NCBI RefSeq assembly: GCF_000204055.1
Contig: NW_006768774.1
Span: 1,816,780 to 1,880,779, forward strand
DNA from: Melampsora larici-populina 98AG31
Taxonomy: Eukaryota > Basidiomycota > Pucciniomycetes > Pucciniales > Melampsoraceae
Reading direction: 5' to 3'
DNA: 64,000 bases
Numbering within the stretch: the first letter of the stretch is position 1; each line of letters starts with the position of its first letter. Position numbers and translations under genes: made by a program. Shown here piece by piece: positions 48,930 through 60,598 of the stretch. Below the pieces are notes generated by a model that was given only the letters and a program-made list of their open reading frames with translations, made no database searches and was not told where the DNA came from.

Positions 48930-49564
48930 TACAAGGAAGATAAGGGTTTCCAGGCAGAGAATAATAATAATAAAACACAAAAATCTGTAGAGGAAATGAG
49001 ACAAACTATTATATTCCCAAGTTCAAGACCATCAATATGAGTATTTTTCATAATTTTAGTGCAATTATTGATTGATTTACTAAAAGAAACCCTTCAAGAT
49101 TATCTCATTACCATCTGTAATGACTGTCTCAATATCAGGGCCAAAGGTTGGAATTCAGGCCTAAATTTTCAAGTATAATTTTGGATTTTTCAAACTCGTG
49201 TAATTTGACAATCCCCCATTGAACAGGTTTGGATGTAGCTCTTTCCAATGCTGAATCCCAATCTTCAAGTTCTATTCAGAAATCAGATTTTTGGCTAGCC
49301 TAACAAAGAAGTTATGAGGGCCAAATTTCAATTTTGGCCCCGTTTTCAAGAGTCATTTCAGGTGGTAATGAGAGAATTGTGGAGGGTTTCTTTTAGTAAA
49401 TCAATCAATAATTGCACTAAAATTATGAAAAATACTCATATTGATGGTCTTGAACTTGGGAATACAATAAAATGTTTTGTATTTCTGGCTTGTTTCCTGG
49501 TCACCACAGATTTTTGTGTATGCTTATCTCTGTTTTCTGCCTGGAAAACATATGGGTAGTGTAT
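48924..49564. mobile_element. 635-bp fold-back element with CACTA ends (48927-49561)
   Basis: The left end is CACTACAAGGAAG and the right end GGGTAGTG (inverse CACTACCC). TAT flanks both sides (48924-48926, 49562-49564), the 3-bp duplication typical of CACTA/EnSpm elements. The two halves are inverted copies over about 220 bp each (roughly 48927-49148 and 49330-49561). The central part of the arms (about 49017-49100 against 49378-49461) is nearly identical, including a shared stretch CAATAATTGCACTAAAATTA and its inverse. The interior of about 180 bp has no coding capacity. It is best called a non-autonomous CACTA-like fold-back element; the autonomous partner is not in the window. Confidence 0.82.
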
Positions 49565-50858
49565 TCTGTCCCAAATTCAATACCCAGAATTGACAACACA
49601 TTACCAGTATAGTATATGTTGCTGTGTTGCTTGCTGTGTACCCCAATGATTTACTTGGAATATTACTCAAACAATGTATATCACAAAGAGGAGGATGGGA
49701 ACTCACCATAAATGCCTCTTGTCTGCTGCATTTCCGAGACTCAGATACTGAACTGTTTTGAAAACATTCAGCAGCACTTTGCTGATCCTTGGTCCTTTTT
49801 GGTGGATTCAGACAAATCTAGGAGAAACATAATGAAGTTTTAATGTAACTCCTTTAGCCTGATGTCAACTTTTGAAATCTGCACAGACAAGGGAGAAATA
49901 GAGAAAATTCTAGGATGTGATGTTATGACAGAACTGAGACTTGCACCCCTGGATCTTCAGCCCAAAGACTGCCAGGACCAACAGTGGTGATACTAGGTTT
50001 GATGTGAATGCTTTGGGTAGTTTTGTAGACAAGCAAAGATGTTTCTACCATGTACCAAACTTTGGATTACCAGTGTGCACAGCAGGTCCCCAGTGAAATG
50101 GGGGTCTTGGATGATGGAATGTGATTGGTTTGCAAGGGTATTGTTCTCGGAATCAGGAGATATAAACACCAATTGCCCAGGGGGAAGCAAGTCCACAGAT
50201 CTTGTATCACAAGCACTTGCTTGGAATTTCAGTTTGGACAAGTCAACACTTGAAATTACCCAGCAAAACCTGTAATCATGCGTTGTGCACAATCAACATC
50301 TTAAGCACAATTCAAGTGATGACCTCGTGGAGCACCAAAGCGTATGGGGAAGATTAGAGTTGATTTACATACATACACGGACATATACCTACAATGAAAT
50401 CATTCTCTGTTGACAATACAACAGCTTTCATCTTTGGTAAGTAATCAATTAAGCTGCTTTGTTTTCTCAAAGAGAGTTCAGGGTTTCCAACGTTTCTTAA
50501 GTAAGCATGATACTGGCCAGCTAAGTCCGTATGGGCCTCAAACAGCAGTGATGACTGTTCCAATAGAAATCTTGGATGATTATGTCTATGCCAAGCATGC
50601 AGGCGGTCCCCCGAATCCAATGAGCCAGAATAAACTTCTTGAAGCAACGCCAGGATTGAATGTAGCCTATATATAGTGGCCTGAAAGTCGACCTGTTATG
50701 TACAGAGGAGGGAGTTTATCGTTACGAGATTTTAAGGAGTATCAAGAGATTAAGTGTTTCGTGAATAAAAACACTAACCAAGGTGTCTCAGTAGGATTCG
50801 GAAAGGAATGCTTAGGTCCAGATTCGTAAAGAATTGATTGATACGTTGTTCCGTTTGC
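49565..50858. other. Gene-poor stretch
   Basis: A plus-strand frame at about 50480-50676 (HDTGQLSPYGPQTAV ... ATPGLNVAYI) looks protein-like but has no start or domain. It may be the last exon of a decayed gene. Nothing else was seen. Confidence 0.4.
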
Positions 50859-51707
50859 TCAAGATATCGATATTTCAAATACGAACAGAGCAGGCGCATA
50901 GAACCGATCTCCTTCCGGTGCCTGCTCGTCAACCCACAACATAGCGTCTGTCATCATCGCTTTCTCAATAGCGTTACGCGTCCGATCAACTGTCCATCTT
51001 GTTGCTTTAGCCAAATCTGCATGAGTTGTATATCCCCGATCGTCTGGTCTGGAGAGAATCGAGTCGAAGACTTCTAAGGAATCACTATCTAATTCAACAG
51101 GCACCGATCTAACGAATTTTTTCTCTCCAATATTGATGATCTTGTATCCTGATCCAAGTGGCTCAAGTGCTTTGATCGCCCTCGCAACATCCGATTCGCT
51201 CACTTCGCCTTCGAGAAGTTCAGTCAATTTGTTCTTTTTCGTTTGAATCTTCTTCTTGGTAGTCGAGTCCGGTTCTGATCGATCTTCAGTCAATGGAGCT
51301 TGCGATGGAAGACTTCGAAGAGATCGGAGACTATGGATGAGGTCTTCCATTCCCACTAGGCCTCCATTTCGGTCGCGTGTAGCTAAACATATGTCTACTA
51401 CCTGTACCGCTAATTCGAATGTCCAATCTCCAATTCCAACCCAATCCCATAATCCTTTACGTCCACCACATAGCGGATCTACTCCAAGTTCAGCACACAT
51501 TCTCGAGAATGTCGCTCGAAATTCGGGCTCAGATCGGATTCGATGACCATGTTTCAATGCAAAAGCTTTGAGGGCAGCTTGGAAGGTAGATAACTGAGCT
51601 TGAAGGTTTGTCAAAGTCGCAGCCGAGAGTGATTCGGAAAGAGTAGAATAGGAGGCACTGGTAGCAGAGGTGCGTTCGAGAGATGATATTCCTACTGCTC
51701 GTCGCAT
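50859..51707 (-). CDS. SNF8: ESCRT-II subunit SNF8/VPS22
   Basis: ESCRT-II sorts ubiquitinated membrane proteins into multivesicular endosomes; SNF8 forms its core with VPS36 and two VPS25 copies. The open frame extends upstream, but the Met at 51707 is preferred because MRRAVGISSLER aligns with the usual family start. This gives 282 residues, close to the human and yeast lengths. Motifs: LAALTNLQAQL-type coiled helix, FALKHGHRIRSEPEFRATF, CAELGVDPLCGGRKGLW, GDWTFELAVQVVDICLATRD, RNGGLVGMEDLIHSL, then two winged-helix domains with KALEPLGSGYKIINIGEKKF and RGYTTHADLAKATRW, ending WVDEQAPEGDRFYAPALF. A Ser/Lys-rich insert (about residues 150-180) separates the helical part from the first winged helix. 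Intronless in this window. Confidence 0.95.
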   Translation of the reverse strand: MRRAVGISSLERTSATSASYSTLSESLSAATLTNLQAQLSTFQAALKAFALKHGHRIRSEPEFRATFSRMCAELGVDPLCGGRKGLWDWVGIGDWTFELAVQVVDICLATRDRNGGLVGMEDLIHSLRSLRSLPSQAPLTEDRSEPDSTTKKKIQTKKNKLTELLEGEVSESDVARAIKALEPLGSGYKIINIGEKKFVRSVPVELDSDSLEVFDSILSRPDDRGYTTHADLAKATRWTVDRTRNAIEKAMMTDAMLWVDEQAPEGDRFYAPALFVFEISIS

Positions 51708-53039
51708 GCTGAAATTGCTAGAATATTGAAAGATGAATCGGTGGTTGGAAATACACCACATCTCATTATCTGGCACCATCAGTCTGATGTAAAATCAGGT
51801 GGTGGGCGCGGGTTTTGGAGGTTGGGACGTGCCCGTGGGCGAGCTGTTCAATAGGGCGCGCCCACAAAATGGGGAGCGTCTCGGCGCGCCTTTTGGATAA
51901 AATTCCTTTCGGAACTCGGTGTAACCAAAAACCATTGCGTTCGTGTGGATATTGAGCCTGAGATTACTATCGGAGAAATTGGTTATTCGAAAATTAGTCC
52001 AATTGCCGCAAGATTTTGAAGGGCTATTGATTTTTGTCAGTTTTTTGCTTTTGGTAAACTAGAGAATATATGAGCATGCCCGCAACAGTTGAACCATGAC
52101 AGTGATTAGGTAACATCAATTGTAAGTACTATGCAATTCCAATGAATCAATACTGATTTATTACCATCAGAGGAATCAAAGAATTTATCAAATTGTAAAA
52201 CATGCAATTATGAATGGGATGGATTTGATGGTCAATGTGATTAGAAATGTTATTGAAAGATAATGTTTGGTTAAAATACTATTATTGGTTCTTTAATTTT
52301 CATTGTGTTAGTTTTTCCTGATTCACTTTGAAGGTCGATGGGGTGATATGAATTGAGATAAGCAAGATTGTTGAATTTTCTCATTTAATTCTTTAATCAT
52401 CAATCAATTGAAGAATCTTGCAAGAGTGATATAAGTTCAACTAAAAAATCACATGAACAAGCATGCCATAAAATCTGTGAGGCTGCAAACAATACATAAT
52501 CCAGTGTTTCCATGAATGGAATTGAGCTGTTCACTGCCAGTTCTATTCATGTCTTGCACAGAATTTGCACAAAACTTGAGGAAACTTGCACAAGTTTTTG
52601 CACAGGCAAAAAAAATGTAGCGTGCTGCGTGACTCAGACTCAAGGTCCCACGTCAAGCATGTGATGAATTGTCACTTCAATTTCTGAGTGTGCACTCCGA
52701 GCACCTCGGGGTGCCCTATTCAACCATTTGAAGTGTCGAATAGAATGTACCATACAGCCGCTTCTAGCGTCGAGGGCCCTATCTCGACTCATCTCATTCA
52801 TCTCCCGATTTTGGTAACCCAAAATCGGCAAGTCCCCAAGAAATTTTTTGAAATTTCATACATTGAGTTTACAAATGGAGATCTGAGCAAATGTATGTAC
52901 ACTCGTTCTCTACTTGACAAAGGCTCACGCTGTCGCTGGTCTTTGTTCAATTTAGCATCATTCGATCTTGCCACGATGTATTAAATTCATGTCTATTTAT
53001 TTACAATCTATTCTTGGAAACTTGTAAAAAGAGGAGTCA
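51708..53039. other. Gene-free stretch
   Basis: The short segment 51800-51900 just upstream of SNF8 is conspicuously GC- and CpG-rich (GGGCGCGCCCA, GGCGCGCC), probably its promoter region. The rest is AT-rich without supported genes. Confidence 0.5.
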
Positions 53040-53053
53040 TGACTCATGACTCA
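53040..53053 (+). promoter_or_regulatory. Tandem TGACTCA sites (Gcn4/AP-1-type)
   Basis: Two abutting TGACTCA heptamers lie about 165 bp upstream of the secreted-protein ATG at 53218, with GAGTCAT immediately before them. TGACTCA is the known bZIP (Gcn4/AP-1) consensus; binding here is inferred. Confidence 0.4.
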
Positions 53054-53217
53054 TATCTGTGCTCGCCGAAGCTTGAAAGTGTTGGTCTTTTAACTCCAGG
53101 GTCATTTCATCTCCCAGGTTCACCTTCATCTTCCTTCATATTTCAATTTCTTTCTACTATCTTAAAATCAACTGATCATTCACCTGGTCCAGCATATCCA
53201 TCATAGGTTTTTTCATC

Positions 53218-54093
53218 ATGAAATCATTTGCTTTATTTGGATCAGTTCTACCACTTGTGTTATCTGTAATGGGGTCTTCCGATTCCATCCGTAGCTTGGA
53301 AGGTCGCGGTTTGACTGATCTGGAACCGGAGCGCGCAAGTGAACTTATCAAACGCTCCACATCGCCGCCCAACGTTATAGTGTGTAATACCGCCGTAGCA
53401 GGGACTATGTACTCTGATATGAGAGACATTAACAAGTTAGTCATCAACTTCCATGAATTTGCACAAATGTTGCGGCGTGTTGATTGACTTGTATGTGATT
53501 CGATCAGAGTCGTCACATACGCAGTTCAAGAGCATGTACCATGTGCTTATTTCAGGAGTGTTCTTGTGAGTGGAAGGTCTGATAAGCCTACCGAGAAGCT
53601 AGATCTTACTAACTGGACTGACTGGTTGACCCATCTCTTACAGTTCATAGTTTATGATTGGAGTACGGGTGATATACAACCGGCCGCGTTTCAATAGTAA
53701 GTTACCAATGTGATGTCTTCAATCCCAAACCTGTCATTCGAACTCAACGATAACGGGTGGTTCTTTATATGTTTAGTTCAAGTGCAAAAGATGTTAAGAA
53801 TCAGGTTGGTAGCTGGATCAACGACGGGTGTGATGTTGCGCACCCAGTGAAACGTGTAAGTCTTACTGTTCTCTCTTACTTTATGAAAATGAATCCCTAA
53901 CTTTCGAATGAAAACAAACTACACCGATCGATAGAACAACAAGGAGATACCGCCGAGCCCAGATGATGGACTTGCATTCAACACCGGTTGGCTGAACCCG
54001 TTTATCGAAGACCTCCATGTTCAAACATGCCCAGATGACGTCTTACAAACAACTCTCGAAAATCTCCGAGCTCTTGGTCCACCTACCAGGTGA
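53218..54093 (+). CDS. Secreted protein, 214 residues, four-exon gene (candidate effector)
   Basis: Exons 53218-53435, 53508-53696, 53777-53855 and 53935-54093 join in frame through three GT-AG introns of 72, 80 and 79 bp to 214 residues. The N-terminus MKSFALFGSVLPLVLSVMGS is a clear signal peptide. The mature protein has four Cys (VCNTA, PCAYF, GCDVA, TCPDD), enough for two disulfides, and reads LTNWTDWLTHLLQFIVYDW, KNQVGSWINDG and NTGWLNPFIEDLHVQ. A dibasic KRS after residue 44 could be a processing site. Weakly amphipathic but no known domain. Only the first exon is an obvious open frame; the rest was recovered by splicing. Consistent phases and even codon use make a real gene likely. An effector or cell-wall role is inference. 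Confidence 0.72.
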
Positions 54094-54839
54094 ATGATAG
54101 TTCAACTTCATTCATTGTGAATATTACACTTTTATCAACAAGTGTTCAAGTCGACCGTAGAACGCCAGAGTAGTTATCTGTAGTGATCCTCACTTTTGCA
54201 AGAGACTTATCTTTCTTCACATGAAGCTTTTCGCTCTCAAGATGTTGTTTTTCTCTCATACCCCGTCCGCGCTGCAAGAAAGATGCGCAAGGACCATTGT
54301 AAATGCTGATAGTGATATTTTGCATCACTTAGAAATATAAGCATTTGTGATAAGTGGTGAAAGTAACCAATATCTTTCATTGTTGCAGTCAATTTCGAAT
54401 AGTGACAAAAAAATTCCTTCAATTGCGAGAAGGGATCACTTCCATGTGAGACAAGCTGTGATGTAAAAGTCTTCACCAATGAATGACAGGAGTGTTGCAA
54501 TTTTACCATTTTCAGTGAGAACGTCTCTATTCAGACTCATACCAAATTCAAACACAAATCGGTCAAGGGATCTTTGTAAACAAAACAGACTACAATAACA
54601 TGAGAATAACATGAATTGGATACAAACATTCAATCAAAACAGATCTACTTCATTTTCTTCAATAATTTCTCACCCACTGGGTATAATTTCAAACCTCATC
54701 AAAACTCCATATATAAGAAAACAAAACCTATCAAGTAAATTTCAATCGTTTCATAAGAAGAATATCAAGATGATTATGTTTTTTGAATTCTTCTTTGTTG
54801 GATGTATTAGGCAATGGAAATGAAAACCAAATGTATGCA
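54094..54839. other. Region between secreted-protein gene and MFS transporter
   Basis: 3' flanks of two convergent genes; no further gene supported. The transporter's last exon may begin inside this region. Confidence 0.45.
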
Positions 54840-57800
54840 TCAAGCAATATACCCGAACCCTAATCGACCAGAAAGAAGAGAAACATCAAATTCTCATATC
54901 TCGAAAGAAAAGTTACGAAAGATTTTGAAACATAAAAATGAGAGGATATATACCTGATGGAGTTCTACGTTGATGAGCATAATAAAGCGATAGTAAACCA
55001 GCAACTGTACCAGCTGTGAGTCCTGCGCCGAGATTGATCGCACATCCGAGTGTCCAAGCAGGTCCAGTACGATCAGGGAAAAGAAATGCAGCTACAACAC
55101 TCAGTGCTTGTCCAAAACTGTTTAACATTCCTCTTGAAAGTTTTAAGAAAAGTGTTAGTCATCAATGATTTCAAAGGATCATTTTGGGATGGAGAACTCA
55201 CAAAGATGTGGCTCTTTTGCTTTGAGCTAAGGTTATTCGAAATTTGTCAATGATTCCACTCTTTAGTATTTTATAGGATAGTGATCGTGGCGCAAAAAAC
55301 TTTATGACTTACAGCTACAATTGTTGGCAACCCACGAGAGCATTCTGTTTGAGTGAAAAAGCGAAAATAGATCGTGTTCCTTATTAGATAATTTCACCGA
55401 TGCAAGCAATAAATAAACCTACAAAGGTACTGCGCAGTACTAGATAAGGATAGAACTCAGACCGGATCAGATCTCAAGAAAGAGTTACATTTCACAATCA
55501 AGAATGACTTACGCCCCCGATGACAATGAAAATTGTCGCTGCGTATTTCACGCCTATCTGATGATCATGAGTGAGTAACAAAAGTGCCCATCCTACACTA
55601 GAGCAAGCAAATACAAAAACTACGAATGGTCCTCGTACTCCATAATGATCTGAGGCGATTGCCGTAGGCAACATCACTGCGAAAGCGATTGCGTAAGGTG
55701 GTACAGTTAATAACTGAGCTTGAACATCTGAAAACCCTAGCCTGAAAACAAAAGTATAAAAGGATATCACAAGGTGTAAGAAATGATCTAGTTTTCTAGT
55801 CTATGAAAGAAATGTGAATATATATCAGAAGTGGATATATACGTACGATGCCACAATTCGAGGTAAGAATCCGCTGACACTAGCAAGATTGAGGTTCATG
55901 CAACTATAAATGAGCTATGATCACATTTTCATATCAGGGACAATATCTTTCAGATGTGAAGGTTCATAAGAGCAGAGAGGAGACACAAACTGAAGAAGCG
56001 TAAACTCTCGGGTCCTTGAAAGCATCGGCTACGCCTGACCAATCAATACCGTTCTCCACTACTCCAGTCGTTGCACTTTCTTCGTTGATCCGAGTTTGAA
56101 GTAAATGTGTTTGTTTTGGATTGAGATAGGATGATCGATCGGGACGTGATGGTAGGTATCGAAAGCACAGAAATGCGAGGAGTATACTCGGACCTCCTTC
56201 AGCCAAAAAACTAATAATAGTTATTTTAGTTAAGTTATAGATGATGACCACATGATAAAACAAAACAAACTACTTACAGAATTCTCCAGTTCGACATGGG
56301 AGTTTCTATATGACCGACACCGTAACTTTCAAAATGTGATTCCAAGAAAAGCTAATAAGCTTACTGATCCAAACCTAACTTTCACGAGAGAGAGAGAGAG
56401 ATAAGACGCACGCGATAAGGCCGCCAAAACTGTTCATTTCGTACAAAATTATCTTAGTGAGTCAATCAAGCAGAATATCGAAGATTGGGAACCATTGAAG
56501 AGCCACTTACGCTCCAGCTACCACTGCAGAACCAATGAACAAGGCCATCCTCTTAGACATTTCACCTCTTCGAAACCTGGAAAATTTGACCTGAGATGGT
56601 GAGCGTTGAAACCACCTGTGATAAGGAAGACAACTGACCATAAAGAATAGTAGAGCACTACACTTTGCCCAAATAATGCCTAATGTGATTTATACCACCT
56701 CATCAGATATGTGCCTGCCCAATACCACAAAGACTATGATGGAAAGAATGTTTCACTCACTTCTCCCACACCAATGAAAGCCTAAGTAACATGGATTGGA
56801 TTTGGAAAGCGCGACGTGTTGTTTTGAAAGGTAAAAAATCATAAATAAAACATGGATCAGCTTTGATTCAGCAAATCCAATATTTTGATCGTATCAAGTG
56901 ATAGGCGAGGAGTAAAAGTACTCCGATTGATGGATTGGCCAAATATGTGAACTTCAATCCATTCCTTATCCTGTAATTTTCCCAATATCATGAAAATGCG
57001 TTATGAAATGAGCTTAACTCGACAAATCATCAATTGCCAATAAGTATGACAAGCAGCCATAGAGCTTGATGCAAGGCTCCAAATCAATACGCCTATTGAC
57101 ATAGATGTACTAGGTAGGATTACTTTAGAAAGTAATGTTCCGGGTATGGAAAAGATAATATAAGTGAAGAAGAAACTTGAGAGTGATTGAAAAGTAGTGA
57201 GTCAGTCAGCTTGAATCATTGATAGATGGTTTAGTCGTCACATACCTGCAAAGTACGAGCGAATAATGGAGGTCTCTGTTTCCCAACGCATCATCTCGTA
57301 AATGGTATAAGAGTGCGTTTCCAAGATTTCCACGATTCAGGTAAGCGGATAACTGAAGAGGACCAATTCGTTAGCTCATCAAAAATGGCTTCTGAATGGA
57401 TCAACATCCAAGATTTATGAAAACTCACATATAGTAAAGCGGTTAATGGTAAAATCCGAATATCCAATCGATTTAAAAGTGCTCGATATTGATTCTCTTC
57501 ATCCGGTTCGAATACATCTTCAACCTTCTCCTTTTCCCATCCAACTTCGGCATCTACAACAGTCTTCGCCTCACTCTCCATTGTACCAGCTGTATTTGGT
57601 CTTCTAACCAAAGTGATTCTTTCATTAGGTGTAGGTGAAGTTAATCGAGTGATCTCAATCGTCGGATGAGTTGGAGTTCGATTCCAAAATCGAAGTGAGG
57701 TAGGTGACATATTATCTCGGTTTGATGTAGAAGGAGTCTTGGGATGATTTGAGCTTATTGGAGTCACCCTTGGTTTTGAACTCAAATCATCTACATCAAG

Positions 57801-57956
57801 CCTGGGATTTGGCATTGAAGACCACAGCGAAACTAACTCTCCTGCGTTAGTGCTAATGCTGCTATTTACCGCTGTTTTTCCTATCAACCCTCTGAATGTA
57901 GCTGTGTGATTATGTTGAGACCACAGATCAGATGCCGAAGAAGCGATTAAGGCCAC
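54840..57956 (-). CDS. MFS transporter, anion:cation symporter (allantoate/nicotinate permease-like)
   Basis: A twelve-helix major facilitator, probably in the plasma membrane, importing a small organic anion with protons; the substrate is not predictable. The ATG at 57956 opens a long Ser/Thr/Pro-rich cytosolic N-terminus, then NQYRALLNRLDIRILPLTALLYV (57480-57425) and, across an intron, SYLNRGNLGNALLYHLRDDALG, the equivalent of the family's helix 1 DRTNIGNA motif. Further exons give FTYIIFSIPGTLLSK (about 57150), FLCFRYLPSRPDRSSYLNPKQ and NEESATTGVVENGIDWSGVADAFKDPRVYA (the central loop and start of helix 7, 56263-55980), LLTVPPYAIAFAVMLPTAIASDHYGVRGPFV (55700-55600) and the C-terminal helices near 55128-54913. 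At least eight introns are needed. The last exon is uncertain: one join stops at 54840. Confidence 0.85.
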
Positions 57957-59631
57957 AGAATTGACGTATGTAACCCGAAGCCTGTAAGTACAAGGTCGCT
58001 TTCCACAGGCTTTTCGGATGATCTAGAGTCTAGGATATAATAAATGTACCACCAATGTGTGAATTCTGAGCTCTTCTTAAAATGGATTGGATTTTACCAT
58101 CAAAATGGTCGGAGATAAAAAGAAACACAAACTTTGACTCGCTTGACCACACAAAAAAAATGTGTATGAGAATGATTTACTACACACCACAGCTGCTTGA
58201 CTGCATGCACTGTGAAATGGAGAAAGGATGGAACGTGATGAGGTTGTGAGTATGTAAATGTATGGAATCGAAAGAAGACTCGAAGTTTTTGTAAATAAAG
58301 CGTCGAGACTGAGATCGATCAAAATGATAGCATCCAACGGTTTGCAAGTTGGTCAAGAGCTGTTATCAGAAAGGAATGAAGGACTAGGAAATCATGTAAA
58401 TCGGACTTCAATCTCAGAGTCAGTCAAACTAAACAAAATCAAATCTGGGTTTTATTTAAGAGGTCGTCTGAAAGGAATGGTACTCAATGATGACTTGCTA
58501 TCTCAACTTACCAGTCATCAAACTGAATCAAAAAACATCACAAAGATTCGAAGCGTTCATTCGATTTGAGGATGAGAAGAAAGTGAATCGGTTGGGTTGT
58601 TTAAGGCGCCCTTTGTTTATGTAACCAGACTGACGACAACCCCAAGTGTTGGTTTCGATGACCGAGCAAATGATTTCTTAAGATTCGGTGGGTCAAAGTG
58701 GATTTTCTTCGCGCCAGAAAGCCAAATTACACATCAGGAGATGATTAACTTTCACTTTATTTTCTAATATGTATGTCCTCCTGACTTTAATAAGAAAGTC
58801 TCAACCTACAGAAGACCTTCCAGTTCTATGGTTATCCCCAAAGAGCTATCAAAAGAATCTGCAATCGATTTCTCAGCCTACATACTCAATTTACAACCAG
58901 CAATGCCCCGTTTGTCGTACGGAGGAATTTCTAGATTTTTGCTATTCTCATCCCAGAGCTCACCATGTATGTATGTGTTTCCTACCTCCAAAAACTGTCA
59001 CGCACCGTCCAGGACTATCACGAAGAGTAGGGAAGAATTCCAAAACTTGTTGTTGTTTGACCCAACTTTGTACATGATTGGTTATTTGGGATATGTCTAG
59101 GATATAGACTTTATTCTCGTACAATCAATAAACACAAACTGAGCTTTGAATTGTCATGATCGAGTCAGCACATATTTGCAGCAGTAAAAGCCACCTCTCA
59201 AATCCAACAACCCATAACCACTTTTGAGGTGAATGTTTCAACTTTTACCCTTTCAAGCCCGAATGTTACTTGGATATGTTGATCATGAGCTCAGTGTATT
59301 GAATGATATGTAGACAAGTCATCATACTGGAGAATTGGTTGCATGATATACACAGTCCAAGCCAAGTGTTCATCTGAATGAGACATGCTGAACAGAAGAC
59401 CAAACCATCCAGAAATTATGCAGATAGTGTGATGAACTTTGTATTTGGCATCTTCAGCCGTGATTGTATGTATTCTGATTATCAGAGTGCAACTCAAGAG
59501 CGAAAGAAGTGATCACATGCAGGAGGCAGCAGGACTCATTATGGTCATGGCTGGTTGTGGGACTCTTGATCTTTTTTTTCTATTGATGTGTCCATCAGTG
59601 ATTCGAACTCTGAACACGTGTTACAGGTACA
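57957..59631. other. Gene-poor stretch upstream of the transporter and U6
   Basis: A plus-strand 103-codon frame (58258-58569) has even composition but no domain, and lies divergently from the transporter; it is left unannotated. Nothing else is supported. Confidence 0.4.
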
Positions 59632-59637
59632 TATACA
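59632..59637 (+). promoter_or_regulatory. TATA box of the U6 gene
   Basis: TATACA lies about 26 bp upstream of the predicted U6 5' end, the usual position for a Pol III TATA element. Confidence 0.55.
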
Positions 59638-59657
59638 TAGATGTCTGCACTCCTTTC

Positions 59658-59682
59658 GGCCCACTTCGGTGGTGCCATACGT

Positions 59683-59714
<32 letters not shown>

Positions 59715-59773
59715 GGCCCCTGCACAAGGATGACACATGTAGTCAGAATGGATTCACCTACGGGTGAAGATTT
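59658..59773 (+). ncRNA. U6 spliceosomal snRNA
   Basis: The invariant core is present: TTAAAATTGGAACGATACAG leading into the ACAGAGA box at 59698-59704 (pairs with the 5' splice site), the AGC triad at 59710-59712, and GCATGGCCCCTGC...AAGGATGACAC forming the U4/U6 and internal stem-loop region. A 5' hairpin GGCCCAC-TTCG-GTGGTGCC lies at 59658-59677. The 3' end is a short hairpin (TTCACC/GGGTGAA) followed by a T7 run at 59771, a Pol III terminator. No intron interrupts it. The exact 5' nucleotide is inferred from spacing to ACAGAGA. Confidence 0.96.
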
Positions 59774-60598
59774 TTTTAAGTTTATTTTCTCTGGACGGCC
59801 TTATTCTGATCTTTTGATGTCGACTCTTCCAAGAGTTTTTCGTTTACTTTCTTCCTCGAAGATGTACGGATCCAATGCACCTTTAAAAGATTTCTGAAAA
59901 ACAAAAGACATGAGAGTGTTTGAAACCAGACGGTTATTGGCTGTATCTCAAGATAACTCATTTGCGAGGCAGATGAAAATATCACATTCCTCAATGCACC
60001 TCGAAGAAAAACTATCATGGTAGTTATTCTCGATTCCCTTGTATTCATCTCCAGGATACATGTCCCAAAGAAAAGAAGCAGCCGACTCTTAAAAACGTCT
60101 CTTTATTAAAAGTCCAAGTCTTTGAATTGAATTTGATGTGGATAGGCAAATTTGACCATCCAGTCTATTTGATATCTTCAGATCTTACTTTGTAGTACAA
60201 TCTCATATACATGTCAGTCAGATGCTATAATTTTATAACTCGATAGTTTGTGATCAAGCATATTCATGAAACGAGGCGGGGTAACCCCTCCAGGTCTTGA
60301 AATGACTCAAAAGCTCAAGTTGGTATAGAACAGTGGGACCTTGGGCTATACATTTAATTAGTTGAATATAGTTGAAACTGACATGAGTTCTATGACACTC
60401 AGTAAGGTATCTAAATATCATTCTTTTCTATTGAAACATGACTTCAGTCTCGAGTGAATATATCGCTAGAAAAGCTCTTTTCTCATCAAAGTTTGCCGTA
60501 ATTATTTTGTTGGTCGGGACAAAACCAAGTCCAGGGTCCAAAAGTACTGACTCATCATATAGGCTGGGTAATCTACCAGATTGATGTTTTTATCATCT
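59774..60598. other. Gene-poor stretch after U6
   Basis: A minus-strand segment (about 59790-59895) reads KSFKGALDPYIFEEESKRKT in one frame and looks like a last exon after a good acceptor, but no upstream exon joins in phase. No gene is called. Confidence 0.4.

Noticed and set aside
50410..50676. Plus-strand frame ending ATPGLNVAYI
   Set aside because: No start, no domain and no exon join; possibly a dead last exon.
58258..58569. 103-codon plus-strand frame
   Set aside because: Even composition but no domain, and it lies in the upstream region of the transporter; not enough to call.
59782..60048. Minus-strand frame near U6 with KSFKGALDPYIFEEESKRKT in an alternate frame
   Set aside because: The good-looking last exon finds no upstream exon in phase.
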